In this document: in pieces, positions 44,686 through 52,750 of the stretch | How the letters are laid out: each line of letters begins with the position of its first letter | Position numbering within the stretch: position 1 is the first letter of the stretch | NCBI GenBank assembly: GCA_041667115.1 | Contig: JBAYFO010000014.1 | Coordinates: 1-64,000 of the forward strand | Length of the DNA: 64,000 nucleotides | Source: UBA1563 sp041667115 | Lineage (GTDB): Bacteria; Bacteroidota; Ignavibacteria; Ignavibacteriales; Ignavibacteriaceae | Reading direction: 5' to 3' | Notes under the pieces: model-generated | What the model saw: only the letters and a program-made list of their open reading frames with translations | Database searches by the model: none | Told to the model about the DNA's origin: nothing | Translations under genes and position numbers: made by a program

Positions 44686-45882
44686 TTAAATTCCCCGTGG
44701 TAAACCTGTTGATTGTTCGGCAATTGAATCCCACCCAATAGATAATGTAAATCTGAGTGTGTTATCGAGTGGATGATTCTCACCATTTTTAAAGATGCTT
44801 GTAGAAATGTAACTGAAATCGAAACCGTAAATATCGTATCTAATACCGGAACCCAGAGTCATAAATTTTCTATTTCCATAAGAAGGGTCTTCATAAAAGA
44901 AACCGCCTCGAACAGCAAACATAAAACCGTCGCGCATATTTCCGTACCAATATTCCAATCCGATTGAGGAAACGATGTCCCGTATTTCTTCTTTAAATGG
45001 TTTGTTTGTCCATGAAGAGAACAGCGCACGGTAAACAGGATCAACCGTAGTTACATTAACTGTATCGGTGCCAATAATTTCTTCTTTTGTAAGTTTGTTT
45101 ACTAAAAGCTTACTGAAATCCAAAGTCCATGTCAACGAGTTGAATTCATCTTTCATAAGAACCGTAGCAAAACCTAAGCGCAAATTTGTTGGGATAGGAT
45201 CGGCTTGAGCTTTATCAATGTAAAAAATCTTTGGACCAACATTACTTAAATTCATTCCGATACTAAAGCGATTACTCAAATCTTCATCAATTAAAGGAAT
45301 GATAAATGAAGTTGGACGCCACATTGCGCCAACATCAAAACTAACGCTGGTAGCTACTCCCGAGCCGGTTTCTTGGGCAGTCGGTTTATCAGAAAGATTA
45401 CTGTGAATAAGGCGGAAGTTTAGCCCGAGTCCCCAATCACTTGAAAGTTTTGTAGAGTAGCCAAGCGTAAGTGCAGCATCAAATGACCGAAATGTTCCGA
45501 GCGGATCGGGAGAGTCTGGACCCGTTCTTACAAATTCACCATAATTCATATAGGTAATGCTGGAAGTTATACTTCCTTGAATACTTTCAATATAATTTCT
45601 GTAAGTGACATAATCGTAGAACAAATCAAGTTTGAACTGCGGTAACCAGTTACTATGTGTTATACTTACTTCTTGCCCGGTTAAGAAGGCGATACCGGCG
45701 GGGTTCCAAAAAATTGCTGCCGAATTATCAGCCAACCCTGTCCCGCTTTCACCCATAGCACCGGCACGTGAATCAGGAGCCAGGAGTAAGAACGGAACCG
45801 CCGCTTCACCTTGTCCGTACATAATTTTTGTAAAACTTATCATGATCAAGCTGAGCATTAACATTCTTGAGAGCATTTTCAT
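44686..45882 (-). CDS. porV: T9SS outer-membrane protein PorV
   Basis: A 398-aa FadL-type barrel. The start at 45882 is chosen because GGAGG lies 7 bp upstream; a farther ATG at 45936 gives a non-signal N-terminus. Signal peptide then GQGEAAVPFLLLAPDSRAGAMGESGTGLADNSAAIFWNPAGIAF, the PorV signature. PorV shuttles T9SS cargo from the SprA pore to the PorU sortase. It is placed between porU and the M6-like gene in one operon. Confidence 0.92.
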   Translation of the reverse strand: MKMLSRMLMLSLIMISFTKIMYGQGEAAVPFLLLAPDSRAGAMGESGTGLADNSAAIFWNPAGIAFLTGQEVSITHSNWLPQFKLDLFYDYVTYRNYIESIQGSITSSITYMNYGEFVRTGPDSPDPLGTFRSFDAALTLGYSTKLSSDWGLGLNFRLIHSNLSDKPTAQETGSGVATSVSFDVGAMWRPTSFIIPLIDEDLSNRFSIGMNLSNVGPKIFYIDKAQADPIPTNLRLGFATVLMKDEFNSLTWTLDFSKLLVNKLTKEEIIGTDTVNVTTVDPVYRALFSSWTNKPFKEEIRDIVSSIGLEYWYGNMRDGFMFAVRGGFFYEDPSYGNRKFMTLGSGIRYDIYGFDFSYISTSIFKNGENHPLDNTLRFTLSIGWDSIAEQSTGLPRGI

Positions 45883-45985
45883 TCGTTTTCCTCCATAGGA
45901 GTTAGATTTATTATTAGTTAGTAAATACATTTTCAAAATTTAAAATATTAAAAGAACTCTTCGTTACAAAATCCGCAAATCAAAT

Positions 45986-48900
45986 CTATTTGACTATAGC
46001 CATTTTCCCGATCACATTTTGATTAACCGAGCCATCGACCGATTTAACCATAATCTTATAGAGATAAACTCCGTTTGCAACTTCGTTTCCGTCGTTGTCT
46101 CTTCCGTTCCATTCAACTCTAACGAACCGGTCACTTGTAACGTTTGTTTTTTCAATTTCCGCAATGGTTCTTCCGGCAACAGAATAAATTTTTATTTTCA
46201 CCGAGATCGGTTTTTCAATATTGTGTTGAAACGTAAACGTGGTAGCACCTCGAGAAGGATTAGGATAATTCATTACATAATCAATTGTCGATCCGCTGTT
46301 GTCAACAACTTTGAAGAACGCTACTTGCGAAGAAAAGTTGTTAAACACATCCCAGGCTTTCACAAGGATTTTATTCTCACCTTTATCCAGGTTGTTGAAC
46401 TTATATTTTACCTCACCTGATTTGCCTTCAGCATCGAGATCACCGGTAAAATAATTCGAGAGGTCAATCATGTTGGATTCGTTATCGTTTAAAACTGCTT
46501 CCAGCTTATGTCCAATTCCGGAACCGGTAGTGTTTAATCCGGTTTCGTCAGATAGTTTTACCAATAATGAAGAATTTGGATTGACTAAATATCCGCTTTC
46601 ATTCTGCAAATCGTCGAACCGTATTTCTATCTCGGGACCTTTCCCATCATTAACAACAGACGAATCAGTTCCTCCAACTATTACATTTGAAGTTACCGCA
46701 ACTCCGTCACTTTCATTATTATAAAAATAAAATACAATTTTGCCGTTTTTATTTTCGTAGGAAATATCTTTAGGAACAATAAAATTTGTGTTAAACACAC
46801 CGTTAGCAACACTCACTCTTCCTTTAAAGATAATTCCTCCGGGTTGAACGACTTTGAACGTAGGACCAAAATCATCATAGGTTACAAACCTCTGAGAATC
46901 GAAAATCGTTAAAATCCCTTCACCATTAAAATCACTTTTAACTGAATTGTTTTGATCACGAATTGCCCCGGAAAGATTTACTTTCCCCAAAGCTTTTAAT
47001 TGAGGAACTGTAGAGGTTGAAGCATGATTAATAGAATCCACCGAAGCATTTTCTTGGGGTATCTGTAATCTCATTACCGGATCAGCAAAAAGATGGAACT
47101 TTAATGAATTAGCATCATAAAAATTATCTTTACTCTTTGTTAAGAAGTACGCTTTTCCTATTGGGATAGGAAGATTCATTGTGTCTCTTCTACTCAATAA
47201 CATATTTGCATAAAATGCTTGATTCAACGCTGCATTATTATCTGAATAAACCGGTCGTACAGATGAAAAAGCACCAATTGCAGCGGCACTTTCTTTCAAT
47301 ACTAAATCTTCAGCTGAACTTTGCCCACCGGTCTTGTCCCAATAACCGAAATCACAGGTTGCAGCTGTTAAGAAAAAATAATCTTTATTTACTAGTTGTG
47401 GAATAGTAACACTCTGAACAAAAACGTGTTCATCTGTCCAAAGTTCGGGGCTTCCGTGCCCAACAAAATTTAACAGAACGGTACCACTATTTATTGCATC
47501 AATTATCGCTTGATTCACATCTGGTTTGCGTCTTCCTAACCCGGTAATCACGGTAGGATAAGCAGCCAGATAGATTTTCTTTAAATCGAATGAATTGGGA
47601 ATGTAATAATTCGCAAGATCTTCCGAATGCCCTGTATGTTCACTACCATTATCCCCCTTTGATGTTTTTCCATCATCAGCGACAAGAGTAATTAAATTCC
47701 GCCATGATCCGCGTTCTGTGTTAGTTTCATAATCAATAACTTTATCGATAATATTTTTAGCATCTCCAGAACTTCTAACAGGTAAACGCCCGATTGCAAG
47801 ATCGGGTTTTTTATCATTTCCTATGATAGCAGAATAGAAATCATCAGAAGCATACGAATAAATTTCGTCAAGAAATTCACTCGTTTCAAAAGGAATAATA
47901 AAATTGCCGTTTCCACCTTCAATGTTCTTGTAATCATAATCGCCATCACCAAAAAGCAAAACATACTCCGGCTTAACACTCCAATTATCATAGGCGTAGC
48001 GAAGGAAATCACGGATTGCTGAAGGATCCTTCATCCCGCAAGAAAACTCATTAAAGATATCGTCAACATCTATTACGGTCGTTGAGATTTTTACTTTACT
48101 TTCATTCTCCCGGTAATTTTTAAGGCGGTTTGCCTGATCTTTAAAATCCTTTGCAGTAATAATAATAAATTTTGATTTCCCTTCTGTTCCGTGAAGATTT
48201 TGATTTGTCATTTCCACAGGATTTAAAGGTGTTTTAATGTCTGTTTCGACACACGCAATATATTTTGAAGTTTTAAGAGAAGTTTCGTTTGCTTGGAATC
48301 TAAATTCTCCGCCGTTTAACAAAAGCGGCGAACTAATTTCCTTTACGTTAGCATTATCGCTAATATCAAAGACCCTGATATATGATGAACTAAAATTTGA
48401 AAGCTGGTATTCGACTATTCCATCTACTCTGTTAGAATAGAAAATTAATTTCTCCGCAGAATATTTTAGATCTCTAGTATAATTGATTTCGTAATAATCT
48501 AAATATCCCGTTGATGCAAAGTCAGGAGGTGAATAGGTAAATTTCAAAAGACTTCTATTTTCCGGAAGTGTTCCGTTAAAAATAAAACTGCTGTTGTCAA
48601 GTGTGCCGTATGAATAGTCCCCATGACTAGACAAATTTTTATTTAAAAGCGTAGTACCATTTTCTTCAATTTTAAAAGGAACATTTACCGTGGCATTATT
48701 TATAAATTGGATATTATAATTGATGGTTGAATTCGGTAGCAATCCATCTAGTTTTAAAGCATAGTTTCTGCTTTTAATAGATTCAGTAAATTCATCGCCG
48801 ACAAAATATCTGCCCGTTTTTCCTATATTAATTTTATCGTCTTCATAAAAAATATAAGCCTGCGTTGACGTCTGATTGATTTTAGTACTGCTTTGTAAAC

Positions 48901-49969
48901 TTGGCTGTAAAGCAATTCGTTTTCCGGTCGTACCACCGGAGGTTATCCAATAATAATTTTGTTTTGAATAAGGATTGTAGGAACGGATAACTTTATTACT
49001 ATTTGCGTTGAAATTCCAAAAGTCAGTTCCTCTCCCATAAAATAAGATATAGTCCGCATCATCAAATTTTCCATCGGCTTCCCCGTAAACTGTAATGGCA
49101 TTTTCGACTAAATCTTCCGGACGCTTAGCTTCAGGATTTTCCGGAAGAGTTGTCCCGCCGTTATTATAAATTTTTATTGTTCGAGGATCAACCGTCATTG
49201 CATCAATTCCAAATGAGCTTAACATTGCGCGGGTTATCTTATACATCCCTTCGGAAGGAGTTTCAAACCGTGTCCATTTCCCCGATGAAAGAATAGAAGG
49301 GTTAGCATTGACCTTTTTTAATGATGAAGTTCCCTTTGTCCATATTTTTGCGACATCATAATTGAGTAAACAATCCTTCATAAAAGGGTCAACACTTTTT
49401 CTAGTGCTAGACGAAGAAGGGGCAAATGATATTTTGACGCGAATTGACTTGTATAATCTGAACTTATTTTCCTGTGTGATAAATTGAACAGGTTTAATCA
49501 ATACTGTCTGCGTAGGAAAATCTCTAACAAAACCAAAATCACCAAAAGAAGCTAGATCTTCACTTCTTGCTTGATAATAATTCTGACTAGTTGAATAAGA
49601 ATAACCTGCTATCCCGTTATCCTTAGTAGGAAAAGGAACAGGCAAAAGTTGCCCGCTTTTCTCTTCAAAGGTATAATCTAAGACTTGAATGGTATTTCCG
49701 GTTTCGGAGGGGACACCAATACTTATTCTTTTTACTAAAATCTCAGGTTCTCCATAATTCATGGGATTCTCGACTGAAGCTCCTGAGAAAGAAACCTTTG
49801 AAAATTCGGTAGCATTGGCTGAGATTTTCTCAATCGGCTGATATTGAGGAGTAAACTCAATAACAATCGACGACGACGTTGATGAAATTACTTTTATATC
49901 TTCTTGGGGAAAAAGTTGAGAGTATAAAAGAAATAACATTAGCGAGATTCTGCTAAGATTTCTAATCAA
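45986..49969 (-). CDS. porU: T9SS sortase PorU (gingipain-type C25 peptidase)
   Basis: A 1327-aa protein with signal peptide. The C25 catalytic dyad is readable: His838 in NFVGHGSPELW and Cys872 in TAATCDFGYWD. It also has an N-terminal Ig-like/propeptide region and its own C-terminal sorting-like domain (NYPNPSRGATTFTF to GVYLYKIMV). PorU removes the sorting domain of exported proteins and links them to anionic LPS at the cell surface. It is the first gene of the porU-porV-M6-like operon. A promoter lies at 50049-50080. Confidence 0.93.
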   Translation of the reverse strand: MIRNLSRISLMLFLLYSQLFPQEDIKVISSTSSSIVIEFTPQYQPIEKISANATEFSKVSFSGASVENPMNYGEPEILVKRISIGVPSETGNTIQVLDYTFEEKSGQLLPVPFPTKDNGIAGYSYSTSQNYYQARSEDLASFGDFGFVRDFPTQTVLIKPVQFITQENKFRLYKSIRVKISFAPSSSSTRKSVDPFMKDCLLNYDVAKIWTKGTSSLKKVNANPSILSSGKWTRFETPSEGMYKITRAMLSSFGIDAMTVDPRTIKIYNNGGTTLPENPEAKRPEDLVENAITVYGEADGKFDDADYILFYGRGTDFWNFNANSNKVIRSYNPYSKQNYYWITSGGTTGKRIALQPSLQSSTKINQTSTQAYIFYEDDKINIGKTGRYFVGDEFTESIKSRNYALKLDGLLPNSTINYNIQFINNATVNVPFKIEENGTTLLNKNLSSHGDYSYGTLDNSSFIFNGTLPENRSLLKFTYSPPDFASTGYLDYYEINYTRDLKYSAEKLIFYSNRVDGIVEYQLSNFSSSYIRVFDISDNANVKEISSPLLLNGGEFRFQANETSLKTSKYIACVETDIKTPLNPVEMTNQNLHGTEGKSKFIIITAKDFKDQANRLKNYRENESKVKISTTVIDVDDIFNEFSCGMKDPSAIRDFLRYAYDNWSVKPEYVLLFGDGDYDYKNIEGGNGNFIIPFETSEFLDEIYSYASDDFYSAIIGNDKKPDLAIGRLPVRSSGDAKNIIDKVIDYETNTERGSWRNLITLVADDGKTSKGDNGSEHTGHSEDLANYYIPNSFDLKKIYLAAYPTVITGLGRRKPDVNQAIIDAINSGTVLLNFVGHGSPELWTDEHVFVQSVTIPQLVNKDYFFLTAATCDFGYWDKTGGQSSAEDLVLKESAAAIGAFSSVRPVYSDNNAALNQAFYANMLLSRRDTMNLPIPIGKAYFLTKSKDNFYDANSLKFHLFADPVMRLQIPQENASVDSINHASTSTVPQLKALGKVNLSGAIRDQNNSVKSDFNGEGILTIFDSQRFVTYDDFGPTFKVVQPGGIIFKGRVSVANGVFNTNFIVPKDISYENKNGKIVFYFYNNESDGVAVTSNVIVGGTDSSVVNDGKGPEIEIRFDDLQNESGYLVNPNSSLLVKLSDETGLNTTGSGIGHKLEAVLNDNESNMIDLSNYFTGDLDAEGKSGEVKYKFNNLDKGENKILVKAWDVFNNFSSQVAFFKVVDNSGSTIDYVMNYPNPSRGATTFTFQHNIEKPISVKIKIYSVAGRTIAEIEKTNVTSDRFVRVEWNGRDNDGNEVANGVYLYKIMVKSVDGSVNQNVIGKMAIVK

Positions 49970-50048
49970 AATTAATCCTAATTGAAAGTTTCAATTTAAC
50001 ACTAAAGTAGCAAATATCTCGAAAATGTATTTCTCCTAAAATTTAGTT

Positions 50049-50080
50049 CAAAAATAGGCAATGATAGGGCTAATTGTCAA
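50049..50080 (-). promoter_or_regulatory. Bacteroidota-type promoter for porU
   Basis: The minus strand reads TTG (50078-50080), N21, TATTTTTG (50049-50056), fitting the -33/-7 consensus. An AGGAGA follows at about 50030, but the porU ATG is 80 bp from the -7 element, giving a ~70-base leader. Confidence 0.55.
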
Positions 50081-50111
50081 GGCAATTCATAATTTTTTTT
50101 GTGAACACCGT

Positions 50112-50681
50112 TTAGAGCCCAAGCACAATTTTGTTAATCCTCATAGCCTCTATACAAAATTGAATATGTTCTTCAAGAGGAATGTTTAATGCTTCAGCGC
50201 CATTTTTGATATCTTCTCTGTTCACTTGTCGCGCAAAAGCTTTATCTTTTAGTTTTTTTAAAACTGATTTCACCTCTACCTCATCCACCGTTCTGCTTGG
50301 ACGAACGTACGCGACTGCGGTGATAAATCCCGCTACTTCATCACATGCGAATAAAACTTTTTTCAATAATGTATCTCTCGGTTCACCTGAATAATCAGCA
50401 TGGGATAAAATTGCTTTTGTAAAATTTTCATCGAATCCACGCTCACGCAAAATTTTTTCTCCTTCAAAAGGATGTTCCTCTGCGGTGGGATATTTTTCAT
50501 AATCAAAATCGTGAAGGAGCGCTACATTCCCCCAATACTCAACATCTTCATTTAACTTTTGCGCATAAGCTCGAACACATGTTTCAACGGCGAACGCATG
50601 TTTTAGCAAACTTTCGTTTTGCGTGAATTCTTTTAAAATTGATAAACAGGCCTCCCTATTTCGCGAAATATCTTCCATCAT
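50112..50681 (-). CDS. HD-domain hydrolase
   Basis: A 189-aa protein with HAFAVETCVRAYAQ and ALLHDFDYEKYP, the H...HD pattern of HD-domain phosphohydrolases, and a later SHADYSGEP metal/His position. No partner domain is present. The substrate is unknown; relatives hydrolyse nucleotides or related phosphates. Its start overlaps the nth stop (ATGA), so the two genes are co-translated. The stop lies about 60 bp before the porU promoter. Confidence 0.85.
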   Translation of the reverse strand: MMEDISRNREACLSILKEFTQNESLLKHAFAVETCVRAYAQKLNEDVEYWGNVALLHDFDYEKYPTAEEHPFEGEKILRERGFDENFTKAILSHADYSGEPRDTLLKKVLFACDEVAGFITAVAYVRPSRTVDEVEVKSVLKKLKDKAFARQVNREDIKNGAEALNIPLEEHIQFCIEAMRINKIVLGL

Positions 50682-51337
50682 TTCCCTTTTTGTTTTAAAT
50701 CAAAAACTACACTTGGACAGAGATCAGCTAATTTGCATTCTGAACATTTTGGTCTTCTTGCCACACAAATTTTTCTTCCGTGATTCATTAGCAAATGTCC
50801 GGAGATTGTCCAATCTTTTTCCGGTAAAAGTTCTTTTATTCTGAATTCAATTTTTTCCGGGTCGTCGGATTTGATAAATCCAAGCAAATTTGAAAGCCGT
50901 TTAACATGGGTATCAACAGCAACAGCGGGAATTCCAAATGCATTCCCAAGCACAACTGAAGCGGTTTTTCTTCCAACACCTGCAAGACTGGTAAGTGCAT
51001 CAAAATCTTTTGGGACTTCACCGTTATGATTTTCGACTAACGACTTACAACAGCTTTGAATACTTTTTGCTTTCTGTTTATAAAACCCAGTAGAAAAAAT
51101 TTCCTTTTCAAGTACTTCTTGCGGAACAGAAATAAAATCAGCCGCATTTCTAAATTTCTTAAAAAGAATTTTCGTAACGATGTTTACTCTGGCGTCTGTA
51201 CATTGTGCAGAAAGAATTGTGGCAATGAGAAGTTGAAACGGATTCTCAAAGTCCAAAGCAATTTTAGCCGTTGAATATTCTTTTTTTAGAATAGAAAAAA
51301 TCTTTTTCGCTCTTTCTTTCTCATCATTTAGGTTCAT
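50678..51337 (-). CDS. nth: Endonuclease III
   Basis: A 219-aa DNA glycosylase/AP lyase that removes oxidised pyrimidines. The helix-hairpin-helix is LAGVGRKTASVV with catalytic Lys124, the Asp is in VDTHVKRLSNLLGF (Asp142; same 18-residue spacing as in E. coli), and the [4Fe-4S] loop is C-x6-C-x2-C-x5-C near the C-terminus. An ATG at 51430 would add 31 residues, but that part is translated from an intergenic CCTAATT tandem repeat, so the inner ATG (MNLNDEKERAKKIF) is preferred. Confidence 0.93.
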   Translation of the reverse strand: MNLNDEKERAKKIFSILKKEYSTAKIALDFENPFQLLIATILSAQCTDARVNIVTKILFKKFRNAADFISVPQEVLEKEIFSTGFYKQKAKSIQSCCKSLVENHNGEVPKDFDALTSLAGVGRKTASVVLGNAFGIPAVAVDTHVKRLSNLLGFIKSDDPEKIEFRIKELLPEKDWTISGHLLMNHGRKICVARRPKCSECKLADLCPSVVFDLKQKGK

Positions 51338-51410
51338 TCCATCACCAAGTTTCTTTAATTTATCTTTCTCCAAGCATATTTCTGGAGGACTGGATACTTT
51401 TTTACTTCCA

Positions 51411-51440
51411 TACCTAATTCCTAATTCCAAATTCCTAATT
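51411..51440. repeat. CCTAATT tandem repeat between ferredoxin and nth genes
   Basis: Three imperfect copies of CCTAATT(CC). Similar to 41645-41676. Its translation explains the spurious N-terminal extension of the nth frame. Confidence 0.65.
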
Positions 51441-51444
51441 GATA

Positions 51445-51777
51445 TTAGTCTTTATTAAACTTTTTATCTTTTATCATTAACCGATCAACCGGTTTGTTCC
51501 CAATAATATGATTTTGGATTATCTCTTCAACATCATTTGCGGTAACGCCACCATACCAAATTTGTTCCGGGTAAACAACTACTACGGGTCCAAATTCGCA
51601 TGCGTCGAGACAGCCGCTTTTATTTACTCGAATTTCCGAATTCAATCCAAGCGTTTTTATTCTTGATTTTAATTTTTCTGCCAGTTCAACAGAATTTTTA
51701 TCAGCACAACAACCACGAGGATGTCCTTCTTCTCTTTGGTTGGTACAGACAAAAATATGTTTTTCAAATCGTTTCAT
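51445..51777 (-). CDS. Thioredoxin-like [2Fe-2S] ferredoxin
   Basis: A 110-aa protein with the thioredoxin-like ferredoxin pattern: FVCTN near residue 10, RGCCADKNS, KSGCLDACEFGPVVVVYPE and WYGGVTANDVEEII. The cysteines in these positions bind a [2Fe-2S] cluster. The start at 51777 (MKRFEKHIF) is chosen because a TATATTTG promoter element (51803-51810) lies inside the longer reading frame that begins at 51822. Partner unknown. It is a small electron carrier, upstream of nth on the same strand. Confidence 0.85.
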   Translation of the reverse strand: MKRFEKHIFVCTNQREEGHPRGCCADKNSVELAEKLKSRIKTLGLNSEIRVNKSGCLDACEFGPVVVVYPEQIWYGGVTANDVEEIIQNHIIGNKPVDRLMIKDKKFNKD

Positions 51778-51802
51778 ATTCACTTCTAAAATTTTCTCGA
51801 TA

Positions 51803-51810
51803 CAAATATA
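51803..51810 (-). promoter_or_regulatory. TAnnTTTG -7 element for the ferredoxin gene
   Basis: TATATTTG on the minus strand, 25 bp before the ATG at 51777. The -33 partner is weak. Confidence 0.45.
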
Positions 51811-52002
51811 AGATTCTTTCAAAAATTTTTTACATTTGGGAAAAGTCTTATATCATGAAATGAAGATCGAATGATGAATGTCGAAGGTTTTTTCTATTTC
51901 TCAAATCTACAGTCGATACTCGTTATTCACTATTCTTTTTTAGTTTTTGTGAATTTGAGAATTGCAATTTGGATATTGTTTTTTGCTATTTGCATTAAGC
52001 AG

Positions 52003-52076
52003 TAGCGCGTACCGGATTCGAACCGGTGGTCTCCGCCTTGAGAGGGCGGCGTCCTAAGCCACTAGACGAACGCGCC
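52003..52076 (-). tRNA. tRNA-Glu (anticodon CTC)
   Basis: A 74-nt cloverleaf on the minus strand. The acceptor stem GGCGCGT/ACGCGCT pairs with a G-T first pair and discriminator A. The D region has GTCTAGTGG typical of tRNA-Glu. The anticodon stem CCGCC/GGCGG holds the loop CTCTCAA (anticodon CTC), and the T arm has GGTTCGAATCC. The CCA end is not encoded. It lies 105 bp downstream of tRNA-Gln on the same strand. Confidence 0.95.
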
Positions 52077-52181
52077 AATATAAAAAAAACAATCCCCCTG
52101 AATCTCTCCAGACAAATTCTGGATTTTTGAAGATGAAAAAGATTTTTTTACGTCAATCATCTCCCCGTAACCATATTTTAG

Positions 52182-52254
52182 CTGCCCCGTCAGGGGTCGA
52201 ACCTGAACTCTTCTGATCCAGAGTCAGACGTGTTGCCAGTTACACCACGGGGCA
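52182..52254 (-). tRNA. tRNA-Gln (anticodon CTG)
   Basis: A 73-nt cloverleaf on the minus strand. The acceptor stem TGCCCCG/CGGGGCA is fully paired with discriminator G. The anticodon stem TCTGA/TCAGA holds the loop CTCTGGA (anticodon CTG), and the T arm is TCAGG-TTCGACC-CCTGA. CCA is not encoded. A promoter match is upstream at 52395-52425, so both tRNAs may share one transcript. Confidence 0.95.
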
Positions 52255-52394
52255 AGTTAGTTTTTAGCTCAAATTCAAAGTTTTCCAAAAATCATTTACC
52301 GTAAAAGAATATCTTTACCATTCTGGTCAATGTTTTATGCAGAGTGAATTTCAGCTTTTCAATTAACTTAATTAGTTAATTAATTTGTTCACTG

Positions 52395-52425
52395 CAAAGT
52401 TAATCTTAAAATGTTTTATTGCAAA
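52395..52425 (-). promoter_or_regulatory. Bacteroidota-type promoter facing the tRNA pair
   Basis: The minus strand reads TTTG-N19-TAACTTTG, an exact fit to the TTTG/TAnnTTTG consensus. The first tRNA starts 140 bp downstream. The rest of the gap (52426-52733) is very AT-rich with no recognised riboswitch or gene. Confidence 0.6.
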
Positions 52426-52720
52426 ATTTAGCAGTTAAAATGAATTTTGACCTGTTACAATTTTTCCCTTTTTAGGGCTTGTATCTTTTAAAAAGTCTCC
52501 CTCCTTTTGTTCTTTTTTTAAAGGGTCAGCGAAAGGTAGCCGATTTCGCTAGATATCGTGTTCAAGTTAAAGCCCACAAATATTTCATTTTCTTTTCCCA
52601 CAATTACAATTTTTATTTTTTACTCTTTTTATATCTAATTAAATTAAAAATGAAATTAAAAATTATTATACATGCTAACGGCTAACAGTTAATTCGAATA
52701 TTTTTTTTAGGAAACAAAAA

Positions 52721-52750
52721 ATGGAAATTATAAATGAAAAGCTTTCGTGA
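52721..52750 (+). other. Nine-codon ORF overlapping the start of the methionine-synthesis gene
   Basis: ATG at 52721 encodes MEIINEKLS and stops at 52750, overlapping the 52734 ATG in another frame. The only Shine-Dalgarno-like AGGA (52709-52712) is 8 bp from this ATG and 21 bp from the main one. It could be a leader or coupling ORF, or the AGGA could be irrelevant. Confidence 0.35.

Noticed and set aside
51338..51430. Upstream ATG (51430) of nth
   Set aside because: The extension translates an intergenic tandem repeat and adds 31 residues beyond the usual family N-terminus.
52255..52733. S-box, cobalamin or T-box riboswitch before the homocysteine methyltransferase/MTHFR gene
   Set aside because: None of the conserved core words of these classes is present; the region is simply AT-rich.
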